A DNA stretch of 42,117 nucleotides from an uncultured Bacilli bacterium (lineage in GTDB: Bacteria; Bacillota_I; Bacilli_A; RF39; UBA660), in assembly GCA_934149325.1 (NCBI GenBank), contig CAKPEJ010000008.1, positions 1 to 42,117 on the forward strand. Reading direction: 5' to 3'. This document shows, piece by piece, positions 16,121 through 23,959 of this stretch. Position 1 is the stretch's first letter. Every line of letters starts with the position of its first letter. Made by a program: the position numbers and the translations under genes. The notes below the pieces were generated by a model. That model worked only from the letters and a program-made list of their open reading frames with translations, did no database searches and was not told where the DNA came from.

Positions 16121-16600
16121 TTAACATATTCTGTCATGTTTTGTCGATATAAAATATAAACAAATTGAATACAAAATATTAATAATATAATAATGATTAA
16201 TTATAAATATAAAATCATTAATACTATATTTTGAAGAAGACGTTACATTAAAAAATACAAACAATAAAAATTGATAAAATAATATAACAAAAATTGATAC
16301 TAAAATTACATTTAATAATTTGTATTTAAATTTTCTAAAAAACATATAGATAAAATAAGATATTAATACAAAAATAAGAGGATTTAATATATAAAAATTA
16401 GTATTTATAACATCATAAATAAACCCAGCAATCATAGAAAATAAAAGATAATCTTTTTTACTATTCTTATAATATGGATATATAAAAATTAAAGATAATA
16501 TTGTAAATAAAGATAATATATATGAGTTGTTTGAAAAAATCATATTTATTATATTTTCAAATATTAAACTTATAATAACTAATATTATATTAAAAGTCAT
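16121..16600 (-). CDS. mreD: Rod shape-determining protein MreD
   Basis: Integral membrane protein of 159 aa with five or so hydrophobic segments, part of the elongasome with MreC, RodA and PBP2. Sequence conservation in MreD is low; the call relies on hydrophobicity, length, the AGFIYDVINTNFYILNPL segment (family pattern G-x-x-x-D), and position directly after mreC. AGGTGAT precedes the ATG at 16600, four bases after the mreC stop. Confidence 0.85.
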   Translation of the reverse strand: MTFNIILVIISLIFENIINMIFSNNSYILSLFTILSLIFIYPYYKNSKKDYLLFSMIAGFIYDVINTNFYILNPLIFVLISYFIYMFFRKFKYKLLNVILVSIFVILFYQFLLFVFFNVTSSSKYSINDFIFIINHYYIINILYSICLYFISTKHDRIC

Positions 16601-16604
16601 TTTA

Positions 16605-17396
16605 TCACCTTCCAACTACACTAATAACTGTAATATCATTAAAATCACTTGCTGGTGATATATATATATCATTTGAAATACCATAATTATCTTTATTAAT
16701 TCTTTTAACTTTTCCAATTAATAAACCACTTGAAAAAGAATCACTAAGTCCTGATGTAACTACATTTATACCTATAATGTCATCTGAAAAATCACCTATT
16801 ACATTTTTTAAATGTAACTCATTTTTTTTAAAATTATAATTATCTATTAATCCATAATAAACCTTATCTTTATATGTAAAAGTCGCAGAAACATAATTAT
16901 TTTTTGATTTAGATGTTAATAATTTAACATCTGAACTATTTTTATTTGTCTTAATCACTTTACCTATAAGGCCTTCATAATTCATTGCTGCGTCACCTTT
17001 TTTTACTCCATCTTTTTCACCTATATCAATTGTTATAGTATCATACCAATATGTTAAACTTCTTTTAATAGTAGTTCCTGTTATTAACTTTTTGTCTGTA
17101 ATACTTTGTTTCATATTTAACTCTTTTTTATATTTTTCAATTTCTTCTTTTAATTTCTTATTTTCAGATTCTACTACATTTAAATTTTTAATTTCTTCTT
17201 TTGTTCTTATAGAAGTTACAGGATAATTGACTATTTTTGCAACAATATTATTCATATCTTTTATATATTTAAAGACAATATTATTATTGTTTTCGTTATT
17301 TAAAAAATAAAATAATAAAGAAACAATTATTAATACAATAATTATTATAAATATATATACTTTTTTTCCCTTTTTATTATCTTTTTTATTTTTCAT
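16605..17396 (-). CDS. mreC: Rod shape-determining protein MreC
   Basis: Bitopic scaffold protein of the elongasome. The 263 residues comprise a lysine-rich N-terminus, a membrane segment at about 13-32, a coiled coil (about 70-93, NVVESENKKLKEEIEKYKKE) and the beta-barrel domain with the usual ITIDIGEKDGVKKGDAAMN and GLIGKVIKTN motifs. The start overlaps the radC stop (ATGA). mreB, normally directly upstream, is absent here and may be elsewhere. Confidence 0.95.
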   Translation of the reverse strand: MKNKKDNKKGKKVYIFIIIIVLIIVSLLFYFLNNENNNNIVFKYIKDMNNIVAKIVNYPVTSIRTKEEIKNLNVVESENKKLKEEIEKYKKELNMKQSITDKKLITGTTIKRSLTYWYDTITIDIGEKDGVKKGDAAMNYEGLIGKVIKTNKNSSDVKLLTSKSKNNYVSATFTYKDKVYYGLIDNYNFKKNELHLKNVIGDFSDDIIGINVVTSGLSDSFSSGLLIGKVKRINKDNYGISNDIYISPASDFNDITVISVVGR

Positions 17397-18079
17397 AATA
17401 TATCTCCATTTTCATAAAAACTATAGTAATTATTATTACCAATTATTATATGATCTATAACGTTTATACCTTGAAGTTTTCCTATTTCTACAAGTGATGA
17501 TGTAAGCATTATATCTTCTTTTGAAGGAATTGTGTCACCACTAGGATGATTATGAACACATATTATTGTACTTGCACTTAAAAGATATGCATTTTTAAAT
17601 ACTTCTCTTGGATGTACAATACTTTTATTAAGTGTTCCAATAAACAATAATTTTTTATCTATTAAATACTTTTTAGAATCAAGATATAAAGCATAAAAAT
17701 ATTCTTGTTTTTTATCATATAATTCCATTTTCATATAATCATATATTTTTTTTGATGTATTCAGTTTTATTCTTATCCTTTCATCAGAAAAATATACTCT
17801 CTTTCCAAGTTCTATAGAAGCAAGTAAAGTTATAGCTTTAACTTCTCCAATTCCGTTTATTTGCTTTAGTTTATTTATAGTAATATTTTTTAAGTTATTT
17901 ATTGAACCAATAGATTTTAATATTCCTTCGGATAATTGTTTTACAGATAAATTTTTTGTACCATTTCTAATTATTATACTTACAAGTTCTTCGTTTGATA
18001 AATTTGTTACACCATATTTTAATAATCTTTCTCTTGGTCTTTCACTTTTAGGAAGATCCTTAATAAGCAATTTGTTCAC
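17393..18079 (-). CDS. radC: RadC family JAMM-domain protein
   Basis: The 228 residues begin with a helix-hairpin-helix part (NGIGEVKAITLLASIELG) and end with a JAB1/MPN metalloprotease-like domain bearing H176-x-H178-x10-D type ligands in CVHNHPSGDTIPSKED. Despite its name no repair role is established. The GTG start has a poor ribosome binding site and overlaps the end of the upstream SPOR-like gene by 20 bases, so expression may depend on coupling. The radC-mreC-mreD order matches B. subtilis apart from mreB. Confidence 0.95.
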   Translation of the reverse strand: MNKLLIKDLPKSERPRERLLKYGVTNLSNEELVSIIIRNGTKNLSVKQLSEGILKSIGSINNLKNITINKLKQINGIGEVKAITLLASIELGKRVYFSDERIRIKLNTSKKIYDYMKMELYDKKQEYFYALYLDSKKYLIDKKLLFIGTLNKSIVHPREVFKNAYLLSASTIICVHNHPSGDTIPSKEDIMLTSSLVEIGKLQGINVIDHIIIGNNNYYSFYENGDIL

Positions 18080-18533
18080 TATTTAACACTAAACTTTCAT
18101 ACTTTGCTAAAACTTGTTTTTCAGCATTAATTATGGTAGCAGAATCATCTGAAGATTTTATCAAATTGTCATATTGTTTTAATGATTCAATAAATTCATT
18201 ATTTTTAATCTCTTCTTTTTTTACATATATATCTGAATTAATATTATAAGCTTTTTTTATCTTATCTAAATTTTCTTTATTAGAACTAATACCTATGAGT
18301 ACATGATACATATTATCATTTTTATAATAAAAGTAAGAACTTAAATCTTTACAATTATCCTTCATTATATTTTCGTTTTTATACGCACCATACTGAAATA
18401 AGTATACCGATGTATTTTCTTTAAATGTTTCATTTACTTCTTCTTCATATTGATTAAAAATATACTTTGCAAAAACAAATCCAATAACTATAGCTAATAA
18501 AAAAACTGAAAACGTTTTCATTTTATTTTTCAT
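18060..18533 (-). CDS. SPOR-like membrane protein, positional equivalent of SpoIIB
   Basis: A 157-residue bitopic protein: short cytoplasmic N-terminus, membrane segment at about 8-26, and an extracytoplasmic domain whose VYLFQYGAYKNENIMKD and YHVLIGISSNKENLDK match the SPOR peptidoglycan-binding pattern (x-Q-x-G-x-y then R/K-V-x-v-G). In B. subtilis spoIIB, a SPOR protein with the same topology that aids septal thinning, lies just upstream of maf-radC-mreBCD. The same location here suggests an equivalent role (inference). The ATG follows GGTGAT. Confidence 0.65.
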   Translation of the reverse strand: MKNKMKTFSVFLLAIVIGFVFAKYIFNQYEEEVNETFKENTSVYLFQYGAYKNENIMKDNCKDLSSYFYYKNDNMYHVLIGISSNKENLDKIKKAYNINSDIYVKKEEIKNNEFIESLKQYDNLIKSSDDSATIINAEKQVLAKYESLVLNSEQIAY

Positions 18534-18551
18534 TTAAATCACCAAATTAAT

Positions 18552-18573
18552 AATACTATTGTATTATAGTATT
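18552..18573. promoter_or_regulatory. Palindromic operator-like site over the SPOR-radC-mre promoter
   Basis: Perfect 8-base inverted repeat AATACTAT / ATAGTATT (18552-18559, 18566-18573) separated by six bases. It contains a minus-strand TATAAT (18563-18568), about 30 bases upstream of the SPOR-like gene. A repressor-type site overlapping a -10 box is plausible. Confidence 0.5.
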
Positions 18574-18588
18574 TTTTGTCGAAATAAC

Positions 18589-18619
18589 GAAAAAAAGAAA
18601 GAATTTATTAGATTCTTTC
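18589..18619 (-). terminator. Terminator after proS
   Basis: Minus-strand hairpin GAAAGAAT / ATTCTTTC followed by TTTTTTT, overlapping the proS stop region. Confidence 0.85.
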
Positions 18620-20311
18620 TTCATCAATTATGTCACCAATTTTATATATAGCATCAAATATAGAAATCTCATTTATTTCATCACTTGTACGTTTTTTTAT
18701 TTCTATTATATGTTCATTAATTTTTTTACCAATTGTTACTCTGATTGGTATACCAATTAAATCCATATCTTTAAATTTAACGCCTGCTCTTTCATCTCTA
18801 TCATCTAATATTGTATCAATTTTAGCATCCATTAATTCTTGATATAAATGATTAGCTGCTTCCATCTGTTCTTGATTTTTTGTATCAATTACAACGATAG
18901 CTACTTTATATGGAGCAACATTCATAGGCCATATTATTCCATGTTCATCATTTTTTTGTTCTACAAGTGCTGCTAAACATCTTCCAAGACCTATTCCATA
19001 ACATCCCATAACAACTGGTTTTTGAGTATTATCTGAGTCTGTATATTTTAAATCATAACATTCACTATATTTTGTACCAAGTTTAAATGTATTACCTATT
19101 TCAATACCCTTTTTAAATACTAATTTACCACCACAATGAGGACAATGGTCACCTTCTTTTACATTTCTTATATCAGAAACCATATCTGCTTCAAAATCTG
19201 TTATATTAACATTTTTATAATGATATCCTTCTTTATTTGCACCAACAATAAAATTAACCATCAAACTAACTTCATTATCCATAATTATAGGTAAATCAAT
19301 ATCAATTGGCCCTATATTACCAACACTTACACCAAGTATTTTCTTTACTTTTTCTGGATCAGTTAAAGCAATATCACTAGCATTTAATAACTTTAATACC
19401 TTAGTTTCATTTACTTCTGAATCACCCTTTATAACTATAGCATATTCTTTATTATCTATTGTATATATTAATGTTTTTACAAGTTTACTTTCTGCTTCAT
19501 TTAAATAATTTGATACTTCATCTATTGTTTTGGCATTTCCAGTTTCAACCAAATCCTTTTCAAGAGGCTTCTCACTTGTTTCCTTATCCATAATCATAGA
19601 AGAACATACTTCTATATTAGATGCAAAATCGCAAGACTCACAAAATACTACAACATCTTCTCCGATATCTGTTAATGCTTGAAATTCTTCTGATAATAAA
19701 CCTCCCATTGCACCTGTATCAGCAGTTACTATTTTATAGTTAATTCCAATTCTACCAAATATTTTTTTGTATGCATTAAACATTTTATCATATGATTCAT
19801 CTAAACCTTTTATATCTCTATCAAATGAATAAGCATCTTTCATAAGAAATTCTCTAACTCTTATAAGACCATATCTTGGTCTTGCCTCATCTCTAAACTT
19901 ATTTTGAATTTGAAATAAAGTAAATGGTAAATCTTTTAAAGATCTTACTTTACTTAAAGCAGCAAATGTAAATAACTCTTCATGAGTAGGTCCTAATGCA
20001 TATTCTTTATCAAATCTATCTTTTAAAGAAAACATACTATCACCAAAAGATGAAAGTCTATTTGATTTTTCAAAAAATTCTGTATTTAATAGACTTGGCA
20101 TTAATAATTCTTCAGCCCCAGCAAATGTCATTTCATCTCTTATTATTTTCTCTATATTTTTAAGAACTTTATATCCTAAAGGTAAATACATATAAATACC
20201 AGATGATGTCTTTTTAATCATCCCACTTCTTACAAGTAAATTACCTGATATACTATCCTCATCTTTTATGTTTTCTCTTATAGTATAGAAAAAGCTATTT
20301 TTTAATCTCAT
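18608..20311 (-). CDS. proS: Prolyl-tRNA synthetase
   Basis: Class II aminoacyl-tRNA synthetase, 567 aa, of the bacterial type with an inserted cis-editing domain between motifs 2 and 3. Visible landmarks are the N-terminal SGIYMYLPLGYKVLKNIE, motif 2 FRDEARPRYGLIRVREFLMKD-type segment, the insertion domain around residues 230-380 (KTLIYTIDNKEYAIVIKGD), motif 3 GCYGIGLGRCLAA, and a C-terminal anticodon-binding domain (DTILDDRDERAGVKFKDMD). The ATG at 20311 follows GGAAGTGA. Single-gene transcript with its own promoter and terminator. Confidence 0.97.
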   Translation of the reverse strand: MRLKNSFFYTIRENIKDEDSISGNLLVRSGMIKKTSSGIYMYLPLGYKVLKNIEKIIRDEMTFAGAEELLMPSLLNTEFFEKSNRLSSFGDSMFSLKDRFDKEYALGPTHEELFTFAALSKVRSLKDLPFTLFQIQNKFRDEARPRYGLIRVREFLMKDAYSFDRDIKGLDESYDKMFNAYKKIFGRIGINYKIVTADTGAMGGLLSEEFQALTDIGEDVVVFCESCDFASNIEVCSSMIMDKETSEKPLEKDLVETGNAKTIDEVSNYLNEAESKLVKTLIYTIDNKEYAIVIKGDSEVNETKVLKLLNASDIALTDPEKVKKILGVSVGNIGPIDIDLPIIMDNEVSLMVNFIVGANKEGYHYKNVNITDFEADMVSDIRNVKEGDHCPHCGGKLVFKKGIEIGNTFKLGTKYSECYDLKYTDSDNTQKPVVMGCYGIGLGRCLAALVEQKNDEHGIIWPMNVAPYKVAIVVIDTKNQEQMEAANHLYQELMDAKIDTILDDRDERAGVKFKDMDLIGIPIRVTIGKKINEHIIEIKKRTSDEINEISIFDAIYKIGDIIDEERI

Positions 20312-20334
20312 ATCTTCACTTCCCAAACGAATTA

Positions 20335-20363
20335 ATTATAACAAATATAACTACTAAAATCAA
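20335..20363 (-). promoter_or_regulatory. Promoter of proS
   Basis: Minus-strand TTGATT (20358-20363), 17-base spacer ending TGT, and TATAAT (20335-20340). The -35 lies in the loop of the preceding terminator hairpin. Confidence 0.75.
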
Positions 20364-20373
20364 TTTAGTAGTT
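20341..20373 (-). terminator. Hairpin terminator after the zinc-ribbon membrane protein
   Basis: Minus-strand stem AACTACTAAA / TTTAGTAGTT with a five-base loop, starting at the stop codon. The tail (ATATTTG) is a weak T-run, so termination may be partial. Confidence 0.6.
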
Positions 20374-22660
20374 ATTTTTTATTACTTTTTGTCTCCTTAA
20401 TAAATATATATACTATTATACCTATTCCAAATAATAATAGTAAACTAATTATAAGTATATTATTATATGTTTTATATAAACTTAAAATTAACGAAATTAC
20501 AAAATAAATAACAGAAAAATAAGTAATCATATTCATTTTATTTCTAATTCCATAAATCAAAAATATAATTGTAAGTAAAATGCTAATAATCATTGACTCA
20601 ATACTAGTTGATATTGTTCCAAAAGATAATAGTAAAATCAAAGTAAACACAAATATTTGCTTAGAATTATCACTCTTAAATTTAATAAGTTCTGCACCTA
20701 CTAAAGTATACAATATAAATGGTACTAAGTTAAGTTGATAAATAGATTCTAAAACTTTAATATTATTAATTAAATTATAATATGGTAATAAAAGCATAAA
20801 TGAATATAAATATATATTTTGACTCTTTTCACTCTCTGATAAATACATAACTATAAGTACAAATAAATATATAAATAATGTAAGTATATTTACTATAACA
20901 ACAGGAACTATTAACATATTTAATAGTTTATATATAAATAAGAATCCAAAAAATACATGTAAAATTCTATACCAAGAAAATTTTTCTTTATTTTTAATAT
21001 TAAAATATGAATATATAAATAGTAACATACATACTATTATAGATAAAATATTATACTTACTAAAATCAAATAATATAGAAATTAAAATAAGTACTGATCC
21101 ACAAATCAAATAAAATATATTTTTCTTTTTTGATAATTCATATGATAAAAACATCAATAATGTTATTCCAAGTAAAATATAATATAAACCAAAATGTAAA
21201 TAATTTAGAGTTATTAATAAACTAATTATAGTACCTGCAAAAAACATATATTTTAAATTATTTTTCTTTAAAACAATATTAATTATATAATAGAATAACC
21301 AAAGTAATGTGTTTAATAATATAGGTACTCTAAATATAGGATATTCTTCTATAAACATAGTTGATAAGAACAAATAAATTATATAATATACTTCATATAC
21401 AGCATTATTCTTTTTATCAATTAAATAAATAATAAAACATACTAAACTTGCTGCTAATAAAACTTCTGTAGAATTTAAATAAACAAAAAGTCTAATAAAT
21501 GATTCTACTATAAAAAATATATTAATTGGCACTACATATTTTAATATGGTTGCACATATTTCTTTTTTATTTATCCTATTCATTATAAAACTAAATAATA
21601 CAATAGTAATATTTAATACTAATGATACCTTATACATTGCATGAGGAAAAAGACGTAATAATATAGGTATTGTAATAAGTAATATACTTGTTGTTACTAT
21701 ATTAAGCGCTAAATCCTTATTACTTAATGATAATAAATGAAGTAAAATTGCAAAATCTAAAACTAAGAAAAGTGCAAGACTTTTTTCAAAACTAAATGCT
21801 GCATATAAGCTAAATACATAAATAGATATAAATGGAATTATATATTTAAAAATATTCTTCTTAACTAGAAAACCTTTAATATATAAATTTAATATATAAA
21901 GAACTGTAATAATTAAATTAAATATTCTATATTTATCATAATCTATTAATTCTATACTTATAATTGGTATTAAAACTATAAAAATAATATTTAATGCAAC
22001 ATTTAAAATATTTTTTTCATTTTTAAAAATATAATCTTTATTTAGTAATATATTAAATATAAATATAACCATTAAAATTACAGTTAAAAACACATTTAAA
22101 CTATCTGAAAAAATATTAACAAAATTAAAAATAAATAACATAAAAGATATAAAAGATAATAAAACATATATCTTACTACCAACAAACTTATAACTTATAT
22201 AATAAAGTAATATACATAAAGAAGATATTATAGATAAATAAACATATAATCCTGCTCCTTCGTTATAAAAATATGAACCAAATAATCCATAATAATTAGC
22301 TAAATATAATATAAGCGGTATAAATATCACACCAAGTAAGTAACATGCTTTAAAACTAGTGTTACTTTTAATTTTTTTAGAAACAAATGCCATTAAGAAA
22401 AATAGTATTGATTCTATACTTAAAAATATAATTTTAAATATATCAGAAAAATTATCCCATGATAATAAAGCAAATAATAAACTAGAAAAAATAACTAATA
22501 CAATTCCAAAATTTAATAGTATCTTTTCTCTTATATTTTCTTCCTTCTTTTGTTTTTCTTTTAAAATTTTCTCTTTTTCAATCCTAGTAGGATTACCACA
22601 ATTTGTACAAAATCTAGCATTTTCTTTTAATTCTTGTCCACAATTTGTACAATATTTCAT
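20372..22660 (-). CDS. Zinc-ribbon polytopic membrane protein, unknown function
   Basis: A 762-residue protein that opens with a zinc ribbon (CTNCGQ at residue 3 and CTNCGN about 15 later), a lysine/glutamate-rich coiled linker (about 30-48), then more than twenty hydrophobic segments to the end with very few charged loops. It resembles multi-pass zinc-ribbon proteins annotated as DUF2157-like or hypothetical; no enzymatic motif was found. Leucine/isoleucine content is extreme. ATG at 22660 follows AGGTGAT. It is transcribed alone. Function unknown. Confidence 0.75.
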   Translation of the reverse strand: MKYCTNCGQELKENARFCTNCGNPTRIEKEKILKEKQKKEENIREKILLNFGIVLVIFSSLLFALLSWDNFSDIFKIIFLSIESILFFLMAFVSKKIKSNTSFKACYLLGVIFIPLILYLANYYGLFGSYFYNEGAGLYVYLSIISSLCILLYYISYKFVGSKIYVLLSFISFMLFIFNFVNIFSDSLNVFLTVILMVIFIFNILLNKDYIFKNEKNILNVALNIIFIVLIPIISIELIDYDKYRIFNLIITVLYILNLYIKGFLVKKNIFKYIIPFISIYVFSLYAAFSFEKSLALFLVLDFAILLHLLSLSNKDLALNIVTTSILLITIPILLRLFPHAMYKVSLVLNITIVLFSFIMNRINKKEICATILKYVVPINIFFIVESFIRLFVYLNSTEVLLAASLVCFIIYLIDKKNNAVYEVYYIIYLFLSTMFIEEYPIFRVPILLNTLLWLFYYIINIVLKKNNLKYMFFAGTIISLLITLNYLHFGLYYILLGITLLMFLSYELSKKKNIFYLICGSVLILISILFDFSKYNILSIIVCMLLFIYSYFNIKNKEKFSWYRILHVFFGFLFIYKLLNMLIVPVVIVNILTLFIYLFVLIVMYLSESEKSQNIYLYSFMLLLPYYNLINNIKVLESIYQLNLVPFILYTLVGAELIKFKSDNSKQIFVFTLILLLSFGTISTSIESMIISILLTIIFLIYGIRNKMNMITYFSVIYFVISLILSLYKTYNNILIISLLLLFGIGIIVYIFIKETKSNKK

Positions 22661-22683
22661 ATCTATCACCTTCTATTAAGATA

Positions 22684-22692
22684 ATTATATCA
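22684..22692 (-). promoter_or_regulatory. Extended -10 promoter of the zinc-ribbon membrane protein
   Basis: Minus-strand TGA-TATAAT about 24 bases before the start; no good -35. Confidence 0.6.
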
Positions 22693-22738
22693 TATTTTTA
22701 ATTAAAATAATCATTTTTTAATTAATAATAAGTTGATA

Positions 22739-22769
22739 AATAATAAAAGAAGACTATATTAGTCTTCTT
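22739..22769 (-). terminator. Terminator after the surface protein gene
   Basis: Minus-strand ten-base stem AAGAAGACTA / TAGTCTTCTT with a three-base loop, followed by TTATTA. It is strong as a hairpin but poor in T. Confidence 0.7.
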
Positions 22770-22795
22770 ATAACTATTTATCATTACTTCAATGC

Positions 22796-23842
22796 TTAAT
22801 ATGAGATATCAGATTTTAGAACTTCTATTGCGGGACGAACGCCATTAATGCTAGCATTATTAACAATATAATGGTGTACATAACGAACATGCGCATTCAC
22901 ATACCAAGCGTTTCCAGGATAAGAAGCATCAGGAGTTTCTAGCCATTCTCCATATGTCGTTAAATTACTTGATGAATATTTTGTATTTTCCATTAAATAT
23001 TTGCATTTTGTACTTAATTCTCCACTTGTTTGACTTCCTACTGTAAATCCACACCCTTCATTTACTTCCTGAGCAGTAAGTAATCTTGCAGCATAACCTG
23101 TATAATCAAATACTGGTAAAGATCCATCACTTGATAATGTTGTTCCGTTTTGTGCTGTTATTTGTCTTTTAGTATTTGTTAGACTTACATTACTCCACTG
23201 ACTTGTTGTTGGAAGCTGTTTAACTGCTGTTACTGGTCCATGAGAGTTTTCTCCGGATTCATCATATGCATATAAGGTTGAATTAGATGCTACTCCTCTA
23301 CTTACATTATTATAATATACTAGCACTGCTATATGTGAGTCTTTTGTTATTCCATTTGTCATATCTGATATATAATAAAATCTTTCTGTTTCACTATCAT
23401 ACACTCCATCCCCATTTACATCACAATCAAATGCATCACCACTTGTAAGTGTCCCTTTTTCTCCTAGACTTCCATATGTTATAGTTGTTGTTCCCATACT
23501 TCCACTTGATGTATATCCATCAGTACTACAAGATGATGAAGTAGAAGTTTGTATACATTCTTCTGCATGAAGTGTTGTTGCCCTTTTACAAATTGCAGTT
23601 TTGCATATTTTGCCTTCAGGACATTCTTTCTTAGCAGCAGCAATCTTATCTGTTGCTGTTTTGTATACTTCATCTATTGCTCCTTGTACATTTGTTGATG
23701 TCAGTTTTGAATTTGAATTATCATATGATACATCTTTTGATATTATACTTGCTGCATATACACTTCCTGATGATATTAATATTCCTAATAAAAAACCTAA
23801 TAAAAATCTTTTATTATTTTTTAACTTTTCTTTTATCTTCAT
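22796..23842 (-). CDS. Secreted cysteine-rich surface protein with C-terminal GVRPA module
   Basis: Not firmly recognised. The 348 residues comprise a signal peptide (FLLGFLLGILISSGSVYAA), a conserved-looking SKLTSTNVQGAIDEVYKTA that recalls phage tail-fibre joints, a cysteine cluster (about residues 74-105), a calcium-type loop D141-V-N-G-D-G-V-Y-D149-S-E-T152, and a C-terminal fold ending NGVRPAIEVLKSD. Such ends occur in DUF6273 and C-type-lectin-like modules (family recollection). The last 40 codons use CGT, CCC, GCG and GGC, unlike neighbouring genes that use AGA and A/T-ending codons, hinting at a transferred or diversified cassette. Own strong promoter; AGGAGAG ribosome binding site. 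Likely a displayed adhesin-like protein (inference). Confidence 0.7.
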   Translation of the reverse strand: MKIKEKLKNNKRFLLGFLLGILISSGSVYAASIISKDVSYDNSNSKLTSTNVQGAIDEVYKTATDKIAAAKKECPEGKICKTAICKRATTLHAEECIQTSTSSSCSTDGYTSSGSMGTTTITYGSLGEKGTLTSGDAFDCDVNGDGVYDSETERFYYISDMTNGITKDSHIAVLVYYNNVSRGVASNSTLYAYDESGENSHGPVTAVKQLPTTSQWSNVSLTNTKRQITAQNGTTLSSDGSLPVFDYTGYAARLLTAQEVNEGCGFTVGSQTSGELSTKCKYLMENTKYSSSNLTTYGEWLETPDASYPGNAWYVNAHVRYVHHYIVNNASINGVRPAIEVLKSDISY

Positions 23843-23872
23843 GTTTGCTCTCCTAGTATATTTTATATAATT

Positions 23873-23902
23873 ATTGTACCATCCCCCAGGTCATTTTGTC
23901 AA
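23873..23902 (-). promoter_or_regulatory. Strong promoter of the surface protein gene
   Basis: Minus-strand consensus TTGACA (23897-23902), an 18-base spacer that is oddly GC-rich (CCTGGGGGATGG) and ends TGG, and TACAAT (23873-23878). It lies 30 bases upstream of the start. Confidence 0.8.
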
Positions 23903-23935
23903 TGAGAAGTTATAATGTTTTATGGTATTTTTTTG

Positions 23936-23959
23936 TAAAAAAAAGAACAATCATGTTCT
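23936..23959 (-). terminator. Terminator after tig
   Basis: Minus-strand AGAACA-TGAT-TGTTCT followed by TTTTTTT; the tig TAG stop forms the start of the stem. Confidence 0.85.

Noticed and set aside
22796..23842. A diversity-generating retroelement in this window
   Set aside because: Only a possible target end is seen; there is no reverse transcriptase, accessory gene or template repeat in the 42 kb.
23601..23870. Plus-strand frame opposite the surface protein signal peptide
   Set aside because: Its hydrophobic look is the reverse complement of a signal peptide region; the strong promoter and ribosome binding site are on the other strand.
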